NCBI GenBank assembly: GCA_008080615.1
Contig: VIKJ01000051.1
Location: forward strand, 1-13,708
Length of the DNA stretch: 13,708 nucleotides
From: Chitinophagaceae bacterium
GTDB lineage: Bacteria; Bacteroidota; Bacteroidia; Chitinophagales; Chitinophagaceae
Direction of reading: 5' to 3'
A program made the translations under genes and the position numbers. The notes under the pieces were generated by a model. That model ran no database searches. It was given only the letters and a program-made list of their open reading frames with translations, and was not told the origin of the DNA. Shown here piece after piece: positions 7,649-13,708 of the stretch (position 1 is the first letter of the stretch; every line of letters starts with the position of its first letter).

Positions 7649-8185
7649 TTAACCCAAGTTCTTACTCAATCCCTCAAAGAAAGCACTCAGTTCTTCAAAT
7701 ATTCCTTTAAATACAGGTATTATTTTACCAAAAACGTTAATTGCTTCTGGGCCCCAAAAATGAATATAGGGATAGGTTTTAGATGCCGCAATGGTAGCAG
7801 GTTTTATTAAGTGCAATTGTTCTGCATAAAAAATCAATACACTATAAACCGTAATATAAATACAACAGAATAATAATATACCTCCCACACTATTCAGCCA
7901 TCCCAACATAGAAAAACTCAGCAAGGTTTCAATTATTTTAGCCAACATTTTTACTACAATACCTACTGCAATCATTATGAGTATGAATGCAAGAAAAGGC
8001 AGCCAAGCTGCTTGTACATTAATGGTATCTGCTAACCATCTTGCTACCAATGCACTCATTTTTAGTGCAGCAGCCAATCCTAAAAAAATGGCTAAAAAAG
8101 AGAATGCTGCTACAACTAGTCCTTGTTTCATTCCTTTAAAAATGGCTAGGACCAATAGTAGCAGCAAACAAAAATCAATCAACAT
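7649..8185 (-). CDS. CvpA family membrane protein
   Basis: This 178-residue integral membrane protein has about four hydrophobic segments: residues 2-16 (LIDFCLLLLLVLAIF), 22-42 (LVVAAFSFLAIFLGLAAALKM), 60-82 (AWLPFLAFILIMIAVGIVVKMLA) and 98-120 (SVGGILLFCCIYITVYSVLIFYA). The opening IDFCLLLLLVLAIFKGMKQGLV, with the G-x-x-x-G turn between the first two helices, is characteristic of the CvpA/colicin V production family. Length is normal for that family (160-190). In E. coli CvpA was linked to colicin V export and to envelope integrity; the molecular function is not defined. It lies 7 bases downstream of the GatB/YqeY gene, so the two are probably co-transcribed. Confidence 0.88.
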   Translation of the reverse strand: MLIDFCLLLLLVLAIFKGMKQGLVVAAFSFLAIFLGLAAALKMSALVARWLADTINVQAAWLPFLAFILIMIAVGIVVKMLAKIIETLLSFSMLGWLNSVGGILLFCCIYITVYSVLIFYAEQLHLIKPATIAASKTYPYIHFWGPEAINVFGKIIPVFKGIFEELSAFFEGLSKNLG

Positions 8186-8192
8186 GATTCAA

Positions 8193-8645
8193 TTATTTCT
8201 CTAGTAACGCTTTTACTGCCGCAGCAATTGCTTTACCGTCCGATTTACCAGCTAATTGTTTGCTAGCAACACCCATTACTTTACCTAGGTCTTGCAATGA
8301 AGAAGCGCCTACTGTTGCAATAATGGCTGCAATTTCCTTTTCTAAATCAGCCGCAGATAATTGAGCAGGTAAAAAACGTTCTATAATCGCAATCTCTTCT
8401 AATTCTTTCTGGGCAAGGTCTGCACGATTTTGCTGTTGAAATATTTCCAAAGAATCTTTGCGTTGCTTTACCAGTTTTTGCAACATTTTTAATTCGCCAT
8501 CTTCGGTAATTTGTCCATTGGCACCTGGCTCGGTTTTGGCTTTGATAATTTCTGCCTTTATAGCCCTTACACCTCTTAACATTGCTTCGTCTTTAGCCTT
8601 CATAGCTTCTTTCATCAAAGACATTACTTTTTCTTCTAAGCTCAT
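8193..8645 (-). CDS. GatB/YqeY domain-containing protein
   Basis: The 150-residue cytoplasmic protein matches the stand-alone YqeY family, related to the tail domain of the GatB subunit of tRNA-dependent amidotransferase. Visible signatures are MSLEEKVMSLMKEAMKAKDEAMLRGVRAIKAEIIKA at the N-terminus, then LQKLVKQRKDSLEIFQQQNRADLAQKELEEIAIIERFLPAQLS in the middle. The C-terminal helical bundle (SSLQDLGKVMGVASKQLAGKSDGKAIAAAVKALL) resembles the GatB tail thought to contact tRNA. Length is typical (147-150). The role of free YqeY is not established; a link to tRNA or amidotransferase is inferred from the family. It starts 7 bases after gldC and ends 7 bases before the CvpA gene, a compact three-gene unit. 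Confidence 0.92.
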   Translation of the reverse strand: MSLEEKVMSLMKEAMKAKDEAMLRGVRAIKAEIIKAKTEPGANGQITEDGELKMLQKLVKQRKDSLEIFQQQNRADLAQKELEEIAIIERFLPAQLSAADLEKEIAAIIATVGASSLQDLGKVMGVASKQLAGKSDGKAIAAAVKALLEK

Positions 8646-8652
8646 GGTTGTT

Positions 8653-8997
8653 TTATTTATTGTCTTTTAATTGTGTTGCACGAAATTTTTTATAAAAATC
8701 TTTTGCATAAACTTTCATCTCTGCAGTTAGTTCTTGATTTTGAGTGGCCCTTAAAAAAGTGTCTGCCATACCCATTAATGTTTGGTAATAAAAATCGGCC
8801 ATTTCATCTACCATCATTTCCTTGGTCCATAAATCTATGCGCAAGGCCGATTTATCTGCACCATCCCAAAATGCCAGCATCATGGCTTTGGCTTCTTGCT
8901 TTAAATCGGCGGTACTATCGCTAGCACTCCAATGAATATTTTGGGGTACTTTATGTTCATCTAAACTAATATCAACAGAAATATTTGACTGTTTCAT
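8653..8997 (-). CDS. gldC: Gliding motility protein GldC
   Basis: The 114-residue soluble protein matches GldC through its pattern ISVDISLDEHKVPQNIHWSASD. It continues with EAKAMMLAFWDGADKSALRIDLWTKEMMVDEMADFYYQTLMGMADTFLRAT, the family's most conserved stretch. There is no signal peptide, and the length equals the usual 110-115. In Flavobacterium johnsoniae GldC contributes to gliding along with GldB, but it is not a type IX secretion core component. Many Bacteroidota that are not known gliders also keep it, so its presence does not prove motility. Here no gldB is adjacent; the neighbours are a glycosyltransferase and a YqeY gene. A good -7 box lies just upstream, overlapping the end of the glycosyltransferase gene. 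Confidence 0.88.
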   Translation of the reverse strand: MKQSNISVDISLDEHKVPQNIHWSASDSTADLKQEAKAMMLAFWDGADKSALRIDLWTKEMMVDEMADFYYQTLMGMADTFLRATQNQELTAEMKVYAKDFYKKFRATQLKDNK

Positions 8998-9022
8998 ACG
9001 TATATAGGGTGTTTTAAGGGTG

Positions 9023-9030
9023 CAAAATTA
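9023..9030 (-). promoter_or_regulatory. Candidate -7 promoter box for gldC-yqeY-cvpA
   Basis: On the minus strand TAATTTTG (9030 down to 9023) matches TAnnTTTG exactly and is followed by C, like the boxes before uppS and tetR. It overlaps the glycosyltransferase stop codon. No convincing -33 TTG is found at about 19 bases upstream, so it may be weak or fortuitous. Confidence 0.35.
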
Positions 9031-10164
9031 AGCCGAAACTGTTACCGTAGCCATTATTTCCTTCCAAAAAGCGGTTGCAGCAGCATCCCAACTATATAAT
9101 TGGGCCCTTTCTAGCCCTCTATCTATATATACTTTCCTGTATTGCTCATCTCTATACAATAATTGCATATACTCAGCTATTTCCTTGGGGTTTTGTGGAT
9201 CTGCATACAAGGCGGCCGTATCGCCCACTTCTATCATACTAGAATTTTTTCCTGCAATTACAGGCACACCTGCCTGCATAGCTTCTACCATGGGTAAGCC
9301 AAAACCTTCATAATTAGAAACATAAATAGAGGCATAAGCAGCAGCAGTAAGCTTTTGTAAGGCTTCTTCTTGTATATATCCTGTAAGAATCACCTCCTCT
9401 TTATATTTAAACGTTTTCAGTTTTTGTAAAAAAACGGCATAGTTCCATGCTAGCCTACCCGCAATTACCAGTTTCATATTGGTTTTATGCCACTTCTTAA
9501 AAAGCGAAAATGCCTTAAGCACGTTTAGCAGATTTTTTCGGGGGCTAATGCCTCCAACACAAATAAAGTATTCATTTCCTTCGGGAGTATAAGACATTTT
9601 AACCTGCTCTTTCTCTTCCCAACTAAGTGGCTTGAATCCTTCTCTAGCCGCGCCAGGTACAACTTTGATGCTTTTATTGATATGGGGATATTGTTGTTCA
9701 ATATCTTTTTTAGAAAATTCAGAAACGGTTATAACCCTAGTTGCTTTTTGGAGAAATTTTGGGGTGAACTGTTGATAATGCCAGCGTTGGTGCCAGCTTA
9801 TTTGTTTAGGAAAATGCTTAAAAGCAAGATCATGAACCACCATTAATTGGGGAACTGAACTGGTTAAACTACAAAACCCATAAGGTTGTATCCAAATGGC
9901 TGGCTTGTACTTTTTTAAAGCTAGTACAACACTTATATTGTACCAATATAAAAAAGCAGGTACATGTCTAGCAGCAGGCCCCACTTGTATGGCTTTTACA
10001 TTGTCTGCAAAAAGAAAATTTGGGCTAAAGGGTCTGTCAAAAACCAATAAAAATTCGTGTTCAGGATGGGCCAATGCCATCCTTTTCACCATTTCTGTTG
10101 CATAATGCCCATAGCCTTCCAGGTTATTTTGCTGAAAAAAAATGGCATTAATGGCAATTAGCAT
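9028..10164 (-). CDS. Glycosyltransferase, GT4-like family 1
   Basis: The 378-residue protein has the two-Rossmann GT-B layout. The N-terminal acceptor half contains the Gly loop NNLEGYGHYATEMVKRM near residue 14 and the PQLMVVHDLAFKHFP segment near residue 108. The donor half begins around residue 198 (YFICVGGISPRKNLLNVLKAFSLF), then shows KLVIAGRLAW and VILTGYIQEEALQKLTAAAYASIYVSNYEGFGLPMVEAMQAGVPVIA. The EX7E motif is E286 and E294, which in this family contacts the nucleotide sugar. This fits retaining glycosyltransferases that use a nucleotide-activated sugar to build surface glycans; donor and acceptor cannot be read from sequence. The ATG at 10164 starts the first strand (MLIAINAIFF). 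No other glycan genes are adjacent, so it is not part of a visible polysaccharide cluster. Confidence 0.9.
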   Translation of the reverse strand: MLIAINAIFFQQNNLEGYGHYATEMVKRMALAHPEHEFLLVFDRPFSPNFLFADNVKAIQVGPAARHVPAFLYWYNISVVLALKKYKPAIWIQPYGFCSLTSSVPQLMVVHDLAFKHFPKQISWHQRWHYQQFTPKFLQKATRVITVSEFSKKDIEQQYPHINKSIKVVPGAAREGFKPLSWEEKEQVKMSYTPEGNEYFICVGGISPRKNLLNVLKAFSLFKKWHKTNMKLVIAGRLAWNYAVFLQKLKTFKYKEEVILTGYIQEEALQKLTAAAYASIYVSNYEGFGLPMVEAMQAGVPVIAGKNSSMIEVGDTAALYADPQNPKEIAEYMQLLYRDEQYRKVYIDRGLERAQLYSWDAAATAFWKEIMATVTVSA

Positions 10165-10204
10165 ACAAAAAGGGGGTCGTTAAAAATGAATTAGTAGGGC
10201 TAAT

Positions 10205-10828
10205 TTAATCGTGAAAATCTGTTACACCTCCAGAAACAGTGTATTTCATGGCATCTGCTGCACTTACATTGTTTAAACTACGAACCCTGCTCAAGGGTAC
10301 AATATAAGTAATACCCGAAATAGCATAAGAATGCGGAACATAAACAGTTACATGATCTTCTAACCCAAAATCGGCACTGCTTTGCTGGGTAACAAAACCA
10401 ATACGCCATACATCTGTAGCATCCACATTTACCAGTACTGGCTTGTCGAATTTCTTTTTATTTCCAGCAAATGCTTCTAAAAAGTCTTTTACAGAGGAAT
10501 AAATAAACTTGATTCCAGGTGTTTTTTCTAATACGGTGTCTAATAAAGCCACTAATCGTCCTACAGCAAATAAAGAAGAAAGCCAGCCTACTAATAAAAC
10601 CATTCCAATTACTACCAAAAAACCAAGGCCAGGAATTTTAATGAGGTTACCCTCCAAATCTTTTTTGATGAGGCTAGGTGCTACAGCATGTAAAATATTG
10701 GGTAAAATATCGTCTACCAGATTAAATAAACTCAACACAACCCAAATGGTAATACCAATGGGGGCCAGTACAATTAATCCTTGAAAAAAGTACTGCAATA
10801 GGCGTCTTAGAAATGCACGAAAGCTCAT
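10205..10828 (-). CDS. DUF502 domain-containing membrane protein
   Basis: The 207-residue protein has two transmembrane segments, at about residues 14-38 (FQGLIVLAPIGITIWVVLSLFNLV) and 66-92 (PGLGFLVVIGMVLLVGWLSSLFAVGRLV). Between them is a short segment, LPNILHAVAPSLIKKDLEGNLIKI. The soluble C-terminal part has TPGIKFIYSSVKDFLEAFAGNKKKFDKPVLVNV, the most conserved DUF502 stretch, then VWRIGFVTQQ and VTVYVPHSYAISGITYIVPLSRVRSLNNVSAADAMKYTVSGGV. Length (around 200) fits the family. Function is unknown; membrane placement is firm, but I can assign no reaction. It is the first gene of the minus-strand run, divergent from tetR, with 40 bases to the glycosyltransferase start. I saw no good promoter for it in the divergent spacer. 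Confidence 0.88.
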   Translation of the reverse strand: MSFRAFLRRLLQYFFQGLIVLAPIGITIWVVLSLFNLVDDILPNILHAVAPSLIKKDLEGNLIKIPGLGFLVVIGMVLLVGWLSSLFAVGRLVALLDTVLEKTPGIKFIYSSVKDFLEAFAGNKKKFDKPVLVNVDATDVWRIGFVTQQSSADFGLEDHVTVYVPHSYAISGITYIVPLSRVRSLNNVSAADAMKYTVSGGVTDFHD

Positions 10829-10937
10829 ATACTTGGGCAGTTAGCCATTATATTCATTGCAAGATGCACCAAATTCTACACATTACCATTTATCCTTGTT
10901 TTTGTACGTTAATGAAAATTTAACCCAAAAAGGTGTT

Positions 10938-10965
10938 GGAAACTTTGGTTACGAAAATAGTTTCC
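10938..10965. promoter_or_regulatory. Candidate TetR operator: 28-bp imperfect palindrome
   Basis: GGAAACT at the left end (10938-10944) and AGTTTCC at the right end (10959-10965) are perfect inverted arms of 7 bases. Two further symmetric pairs lie inside, giving 9 of 14 matching half-site positions. The palindrome covers the -33 box and ends one base before the -7 box of the tetR-tolC promoter, the classic placement for an autorepressor operator. That this TetR binds here is inferred from position only. Confidence 0.5.
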
Positions 10966-10974
10966 TTAGTTTTG
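10944..10974 (+). promoter_or_regulatory. Promoter of the tetR-tolC-adaptor efflux operon
   Basis: TTTG (10944-10947) and TAGTTTTG (10967-10974) match the Bacteroidota -33 and -7 boxes (TTTG and TAnnTTTG), with a 19-base spacer, the optimal distance. This is the best promoter in the window. The start point would be near 10980, giving a leader of about 10-15 bases before the ATG at 10994. Confidence 0.7.
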
Positions 10975-10993
10975 CGCTCCCAATTATATCAAT

Positions 10994-11613
10994 ATGGAGC
11001 AAAGAATTACTAATAAGGCAAGGGAACTCTTTTTCCGTTACGGGCTAAAGAGCGTAACAATGGATGACATTGCTACAAACCTAGGTGTGAGCAAAAAAAC
11101 CATCTACCAATACTATACCGATAAAGACAGTATTGTAGAAGCGGTGATGTTATTTGAAATCCAAAGAGGGGAGCGTGAATGCAATCAATACAGCAATCAA
11201 AGTGAAAATGCAGTGCATGAAGTATTTATGACTATCGATATGATGCAAGAAATGCTTTCTACCATGAACCCTGCGTTGATTTTTGAAATGCAGAAATACC
11301 ATCCCAACGCATTTAAAATGTTCAATGATCACAAGCATCAATTTATATATCAAACAATCAAAGCCAATTTAGAACGTGGCCAAAGAGAAGAATTGTATAG
11401 GCAAGAATGCAAGAATTGAATGCAGAGGTTTTGGCCAAGTATAGAGTGGAAACACTTTTTCTTCCATTTAGTCAAGAAGTATTTCCAATGGCCAAGTTCA
11501 ACATATTTCAGGTTTCATTAGAACTGATGAATCATTTCTTATTTGGCATCACTACACCCAAAGGACAAAAACTAATTACGAAATATAAACAAGCAAAAAA
11601 AACCAGTATATGA
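10994..11613 (+). pseudogene. TetR/AcrR-family regulator, frameshifted by an 8-bp tandem duplication
   Basis: The N-terminal domain is a clear TetR helix-turn-helix: ITNKARELFFRYGLKSVTMDDIATNLGVSKKTIYQYYTDKD at about residues 5-45. The frame continues through the ligand-binding region to ELYRQE, then stops at 11417-11419 after 141 codons. Coding resumes in another frame with LNAEVLAKYRVETLFLPFSQEVF and ends LMNHFLFGITTPKGQKLITKYKQ, a familiar TetR C-terminus. The break coincides with GCAAGAAT repeated exactly twice (11401-11416). Removing one copy gives a continuous 203-residue TetR of normal length. Its stop at 11611-11613 overlaps the tolC start as ATGA, so the intact gene was coupled to the efflux genes. 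The truncated protein keeps the DNA-binding domain but lacks the last helices, usually needed for dimerisation, so loss of repression is likely. A sequencing error is possible but does not typically give an exact 8-bp repeat. Confidence 0.87.
11401..11416 (+). repeat. Exact 8-bp tandem duplication inside tetR
   Basis: GCAAGAAT occurs at 11401-11408 and again at 11409-11416 with no mismatch and no gap. Adding 8 bases shifts the reading frame by two. Slipped-strand replication is the likely origin, and loss of one copy would restore the gene. Confidence 0.95.
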
Positions 11614-13016
11614 GCATAACAAAACAAGCAATCGGTTTGCTCAGTCTGGTATTCTTCTTTAACATACTCCAGGCGCAAAAACAAAATAGTCGCTATGAGT
11701 TTAATGTTGAACAAACAGTTGCTTATGCTAAAAAGCATAATGTACAAGTGAAGAATGCCTTATTGAACATTCAATCACAAATTCAAACCAACAGAGAAAT
11801 TACCGCTTCTGCATTGCCGACCATTACAGGTGCAATGGGAACACAATATTTTCCCAATGTTGCAGTTCAAACATTGCCCAACTTTATTTCACCAGCTACA
11901 TACCAAGTATTGGTAAATGAAGGCGTAAAAGATGGCAGCGGCAATCCAATAAAAATGCCAGGCGACTTTGGATTTATTCAAGCACAGTTTGGAACAAAAT
12001 GGAATGCAAGTGCAGGAGTTTCATTGCAACAGTTATTATTCGATGGGCAAGTATTTGTTGGCTTGCAAGCGCGTAGGGCTTCTATTGAATTTCAAAATAG
12101 CGCAGCAGAAGTAACTGAAGTAAATATCAAATCGAATATTTATAAAATTTACTACCAGCTTATTGTTAGTAAAACACAAATTCAGTTATTAGATGCCAAT
12201 ATTGGAAGATTAGAAAAATTATCCAATGATATTGGTGCACTCTACAAAAATGGATTTGCCGAAAAAATTGACCAAGATAAATTAGCAGTACAGTTAACCA
12301 ATATCAGAACCGAGAAAATAAAAGCATTAAACGCCATTTCCATAGGATATATGGGTTTAAAAACATTGATTGGCATGCCCGTAAGCGATACATTGATTTT
12401 GACTGAAACACTCGATTACAGTAAAATAAAAGACAATCTTGTTGCAGACACTTCATTTAAACACGAAGACAGAAAAGAGTTTCAATATCTTTCTTTTGCA
12501 AAAAAATTGGGAGAGTATAATGTAAAGCGCTATCAGTTAAGTTATTTACCCACCCTTGCACTAGGAGCCAGCTTTAGTAAAGTAGCTCAAAGAAATGAAT
12601 TTAACTTTTTCAATAAGGGTGATTGGTTCTCCTCATCTGCAATTGGCTTAAATCTTTCTGTTCCTATTTTTAGCGGATTTGCAAAAGACGCCAGAGTTAA
12701 AAAAGCTAAGATAGAATTACAGGCTACGCAAAATCAATTAGATAATTTAAAGCTTACTATAGATAATGAAGTAGAACAAGCTATTGCAAAATACAATTCT
12801 GCTATTGTTACCATGGAAGCTCAAAAACGTAATATGGACTTGGCCGAGCGTGTATATGCACAAACTAAAAAGAAATACGAAATAGGCACTGGATCAAATA
12901 CCGAAATCAATGCTGCAGATGTAGACCTTAAAACTGCTCAAACCAACTATATCACATCACTCTACGATGCCATCATTGCCAAAGTAGATTATTTAAAAGC
13001 AACCGGAAAACTATAA
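11610..13016 (+). CDS. TolC-family outer-membrane efflux protein
   Basis: The 468-residue protein has a signal peptide (MSITKQAIGLLSLVFFFNILQA, cleavage before QKQ). After it comes the duplicated outer-membrane efflux protein fold. The first repeat opens with FNVEQTVAYAKKHNVQVKNALLNIQSQIQTNREITASALPTITG. The second includes YQLSYLPTLALGASFSKVAQ, then GLNLSVPIFSGFAKDARVKKAKIELQATQNQLDN and a long helix ending YEIGTGSNTEINAADVDLKTAQTNYITSLYDAIIAKVDYLKATGKL. The product would trimerise into the outer-membrane duct of a tripartite pump. No lipobox is present, unlike some NodT-type members. The ATG overlaps the ancestral tetR stop (ATGA, 11610-11613), and the adaptor gene follows after 24 bases. 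Substrate cannot be deduced. Confidence 0.93.
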   Translation: MSITKQAIGLLSLVFFFNILQAQKQNSRYEFNVEQTVAYAKKHNVQVKNALLNIQSQIQTNREITASALPTITGAMGTQYFPNVAVQTLPNFISPATYQVLVNEGVKDGSGNPIKMPGDFGFIQAQFGTKWNASAGVSLQQLLFDGQVFVGLQARRASIEFQNSAAEVTEVNIKSNIYKIYYQLIVSKTQIQLLDANIGRLEKLSNDIGALYKNGFAEKIDQDKLAVQLTNIRTEKIKALNAISIGYMGLKTLIGMPVSDTLILTETLDYSKIKDNLVADTSFKHEDRKEFQYLSFAKKLGEYNVKRYQLSYLPTLALGASFSKVAQRNEFNFFNKGDWFSSSAIGLNLSVPIFSGFAKDARVKKAKIELQATQNQLDNLKLTIDNEVEQAIAKYNSAIVTMEAQKRNMDLAERVYAQTKKKYEIGTGSNTEINAADVDLKTAQTNYITSLYDAIIAKVDYLKATGKL

Positions 13017-13040
13017 TTCTATCAATTTAAAAAAAGCAAT

Positions 13041-13708
13041 ATGCAATCGATAAAACAATTATTTTTTGTAGCCTTTACTGCAACCATCTTGATGAGTTGT
13101 GGCGGAAGCAAAAACAACACATTAGCCGAAAAGAAATCGGAACTGGAAAAATTACAAGCAGAGCATGCTACCATTACTGATAAAATGAATGCCTTACAAT
13201 TAGAAATTGCTAAACTAGATAGCAGTTCAAAGGATAATAGTTTAGCAAAACTAGTTGGTGTAAGTCCTGTAACCGTTCAAACTTTTGCGCACTATATAGA
13301 TTTACAAGGTAGCATTACATCCGATAATGTATCTTATGTAGCACCAAGAATGGGGCCTGGGCAAGTGAAAGCCATTTATGTAAAAAAAGGCGACCCAGTT
13401 AAACAAGGTCAGTTATTGTTAAAACTAGATGATGCTGTTGTTAGGCAAAGTGTAATTGCAGCTACTAAAAACTTAGAAACGCTCAAGACACAATTGAATT
13501 TTGCCAAAGACATTTACAACCGCCAGGGAAGTTTATGGAAAGAAGGGATTGGTACAGAAGTACAGTACCTCTCTGCTAAAAACAATGTACAAGCTTTAGA
13601 AGCACAATTAGCAGCAGCTCAAGAACAAATAAAAGTAGCACAGGAACAATTAAATGCTACCAATATTTATGCTGATGTTACAGGTGTAGTAGACGACTTA
13701 AATGTTCG
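13041..13708 (+). CDS. RND efflux periplasmic adaptor (HlyD/MFP family), lipoprotein, C-terminus beyond window
   Basis: The 222 residues present start MQSIKQLFFVAFTATILMSC, a lipoprotein signal with lipobox LMSC and Cys20 as the acylation site. A charged helical stretch follows at about 30-65 (EKKSELEKLQAEHATITDKMNALQLEIAKLDS), an extra N-terminal coiled coil often seen in Bacteroidota adaptors. The barrel-sandwich domain begins near residue 90 (IDLQGSITSDNVSYVAPRMGPGQVKAIYVKKGDPVKQGQLLLKLDD), with the lipoyl-like half at about 105-131. The coiled-coil hairpin (residues 135-210, KNLETLKTQLNFAKDIYNRQGSLWKEGIGTEVQYLSAKNNV and onward) would contact TolC. The window ends as the second lipoyl half begins (NIYADVTGVVDDL). 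The protein bridges an inner-membrane pump to the TolC duct. The start is the first ATG after the tolC stop. Confidence 0.92.
   Translation, partial: MQSIKQLFFVAFTATILMSCGGSKNNTLAEKKSELEKLQAEHATITDKMNALQLEIAKLDSSSKDNSLAKLVGVSPVTVQTFAHYIDLQGSITSDNVSYVAPRMGPGQVKAIYVKKGDPVKQGQLLLKLDDAVVRQSVIAATKNLETLKTQLNFAKDIYNRQGSLWKEGIGTEVQYLSAKNNVQALEAQLAAAQEQIKVAQEQLNATNIYADVTGVVDDLNV

Noticed and set aside
7646..7656. GGG/CCC inverted repeat at the CvpA stop codon as a terminator
   Set aside because: The stem is only about four pairs and no T tract follows on the transcribed strand.
10829..10993. A riboswitch or small RNA in the divergent spacer
   Set aside because: The spacer is short and largely explained by the tetR promoter and palindrome; no compact GC-rich secondary structure is visible.
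10857..11048. Small plus-strand open frame crossing the tetR start
   Set aside because: It runs through the promoter, operator and tetR start in another frame and has no recognisable protein features.
1..13708. Phage, insertion sequence, CRISPR or defence system
   Set aside because: No transposase, integrase, terminal repeats, spaced direct repeats or defence-type domains are visible; the content is conserved core genes plus an efflux operon.

Overview
This AT-rich window carries a housekeeping and envelope-biogenesis region from a Bacteroidota genome. The protein set and gene order (gldC, DUF6089, two OmpH/Skp genes behind bamA) suggest the Chitinophagaceae. Promoters fit the Bacteroidota pattern (-7 box TAnnTTTG), and starts lack Shine-Dalgarno sequences. 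No RNA genes, CRISPR arrays, insertion sequences or phage genes are visible. No gene-free stretch exceeds 300 bases; the longest is the 165-base divergent spacer at 10829-10993.

Minus strand, 10828 down to 1. Read in transcription order, it holds a DUF502 membrane protein, a GT4 glycosyltransferase, gldC, a GatB/YqeY-domain protein and a CvpA-family membrane protein. Next comes a broken alpha/beta hydrolase, then a CBS-ACT protein followed by a terminator-like hairpin. The run ends with NAD kinase (nadK), a DUF6089 protein, undecaprenyl diphosphate synthase (uppS), the outer-membrane assembly protein BamA, and two OmpH/Skp-like periplasmic chaperones. The last chaperone is cut by the window edge. 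The uppS-bamA-ompH-ompH segment combines the lipid carrier for peptidoglycan and glycan synthesis, the beta-barrel insertase, and chaperones that deliver barrels to it.

Plus strand, 10994 to 13708. A TetR-type regulator, a TolC-family outer-membrane factor and a lipoprotein RND periplasmic adaptor (cut by the right edge) form a tripartite efflux operon. The inner-membrane RND pump is expected just beyond the window. The promoter of this operon has both a recognisable -33 and -7 box, with a 28-bp imperfect palindrome lying over the -33 box and spacer as a candidate TetR operator.

The most notable observations are two gene disruptions. The tetR gene contains an exact 8-bp tandem duplication (GCAAGAAT twice, 11401-11416). 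Removing one copy restores a 203-residue TetR whose stop overlaps the tolC start by four bases. The alpha/beta hydrolase has an out-of-frame internal deletion near 7440-7460 while keeping its catalytic motifs. The tetR lesion may leave the efflux operon derepressed. I found no wholly new biological system; the rest is conserved Bacteroidota core content.
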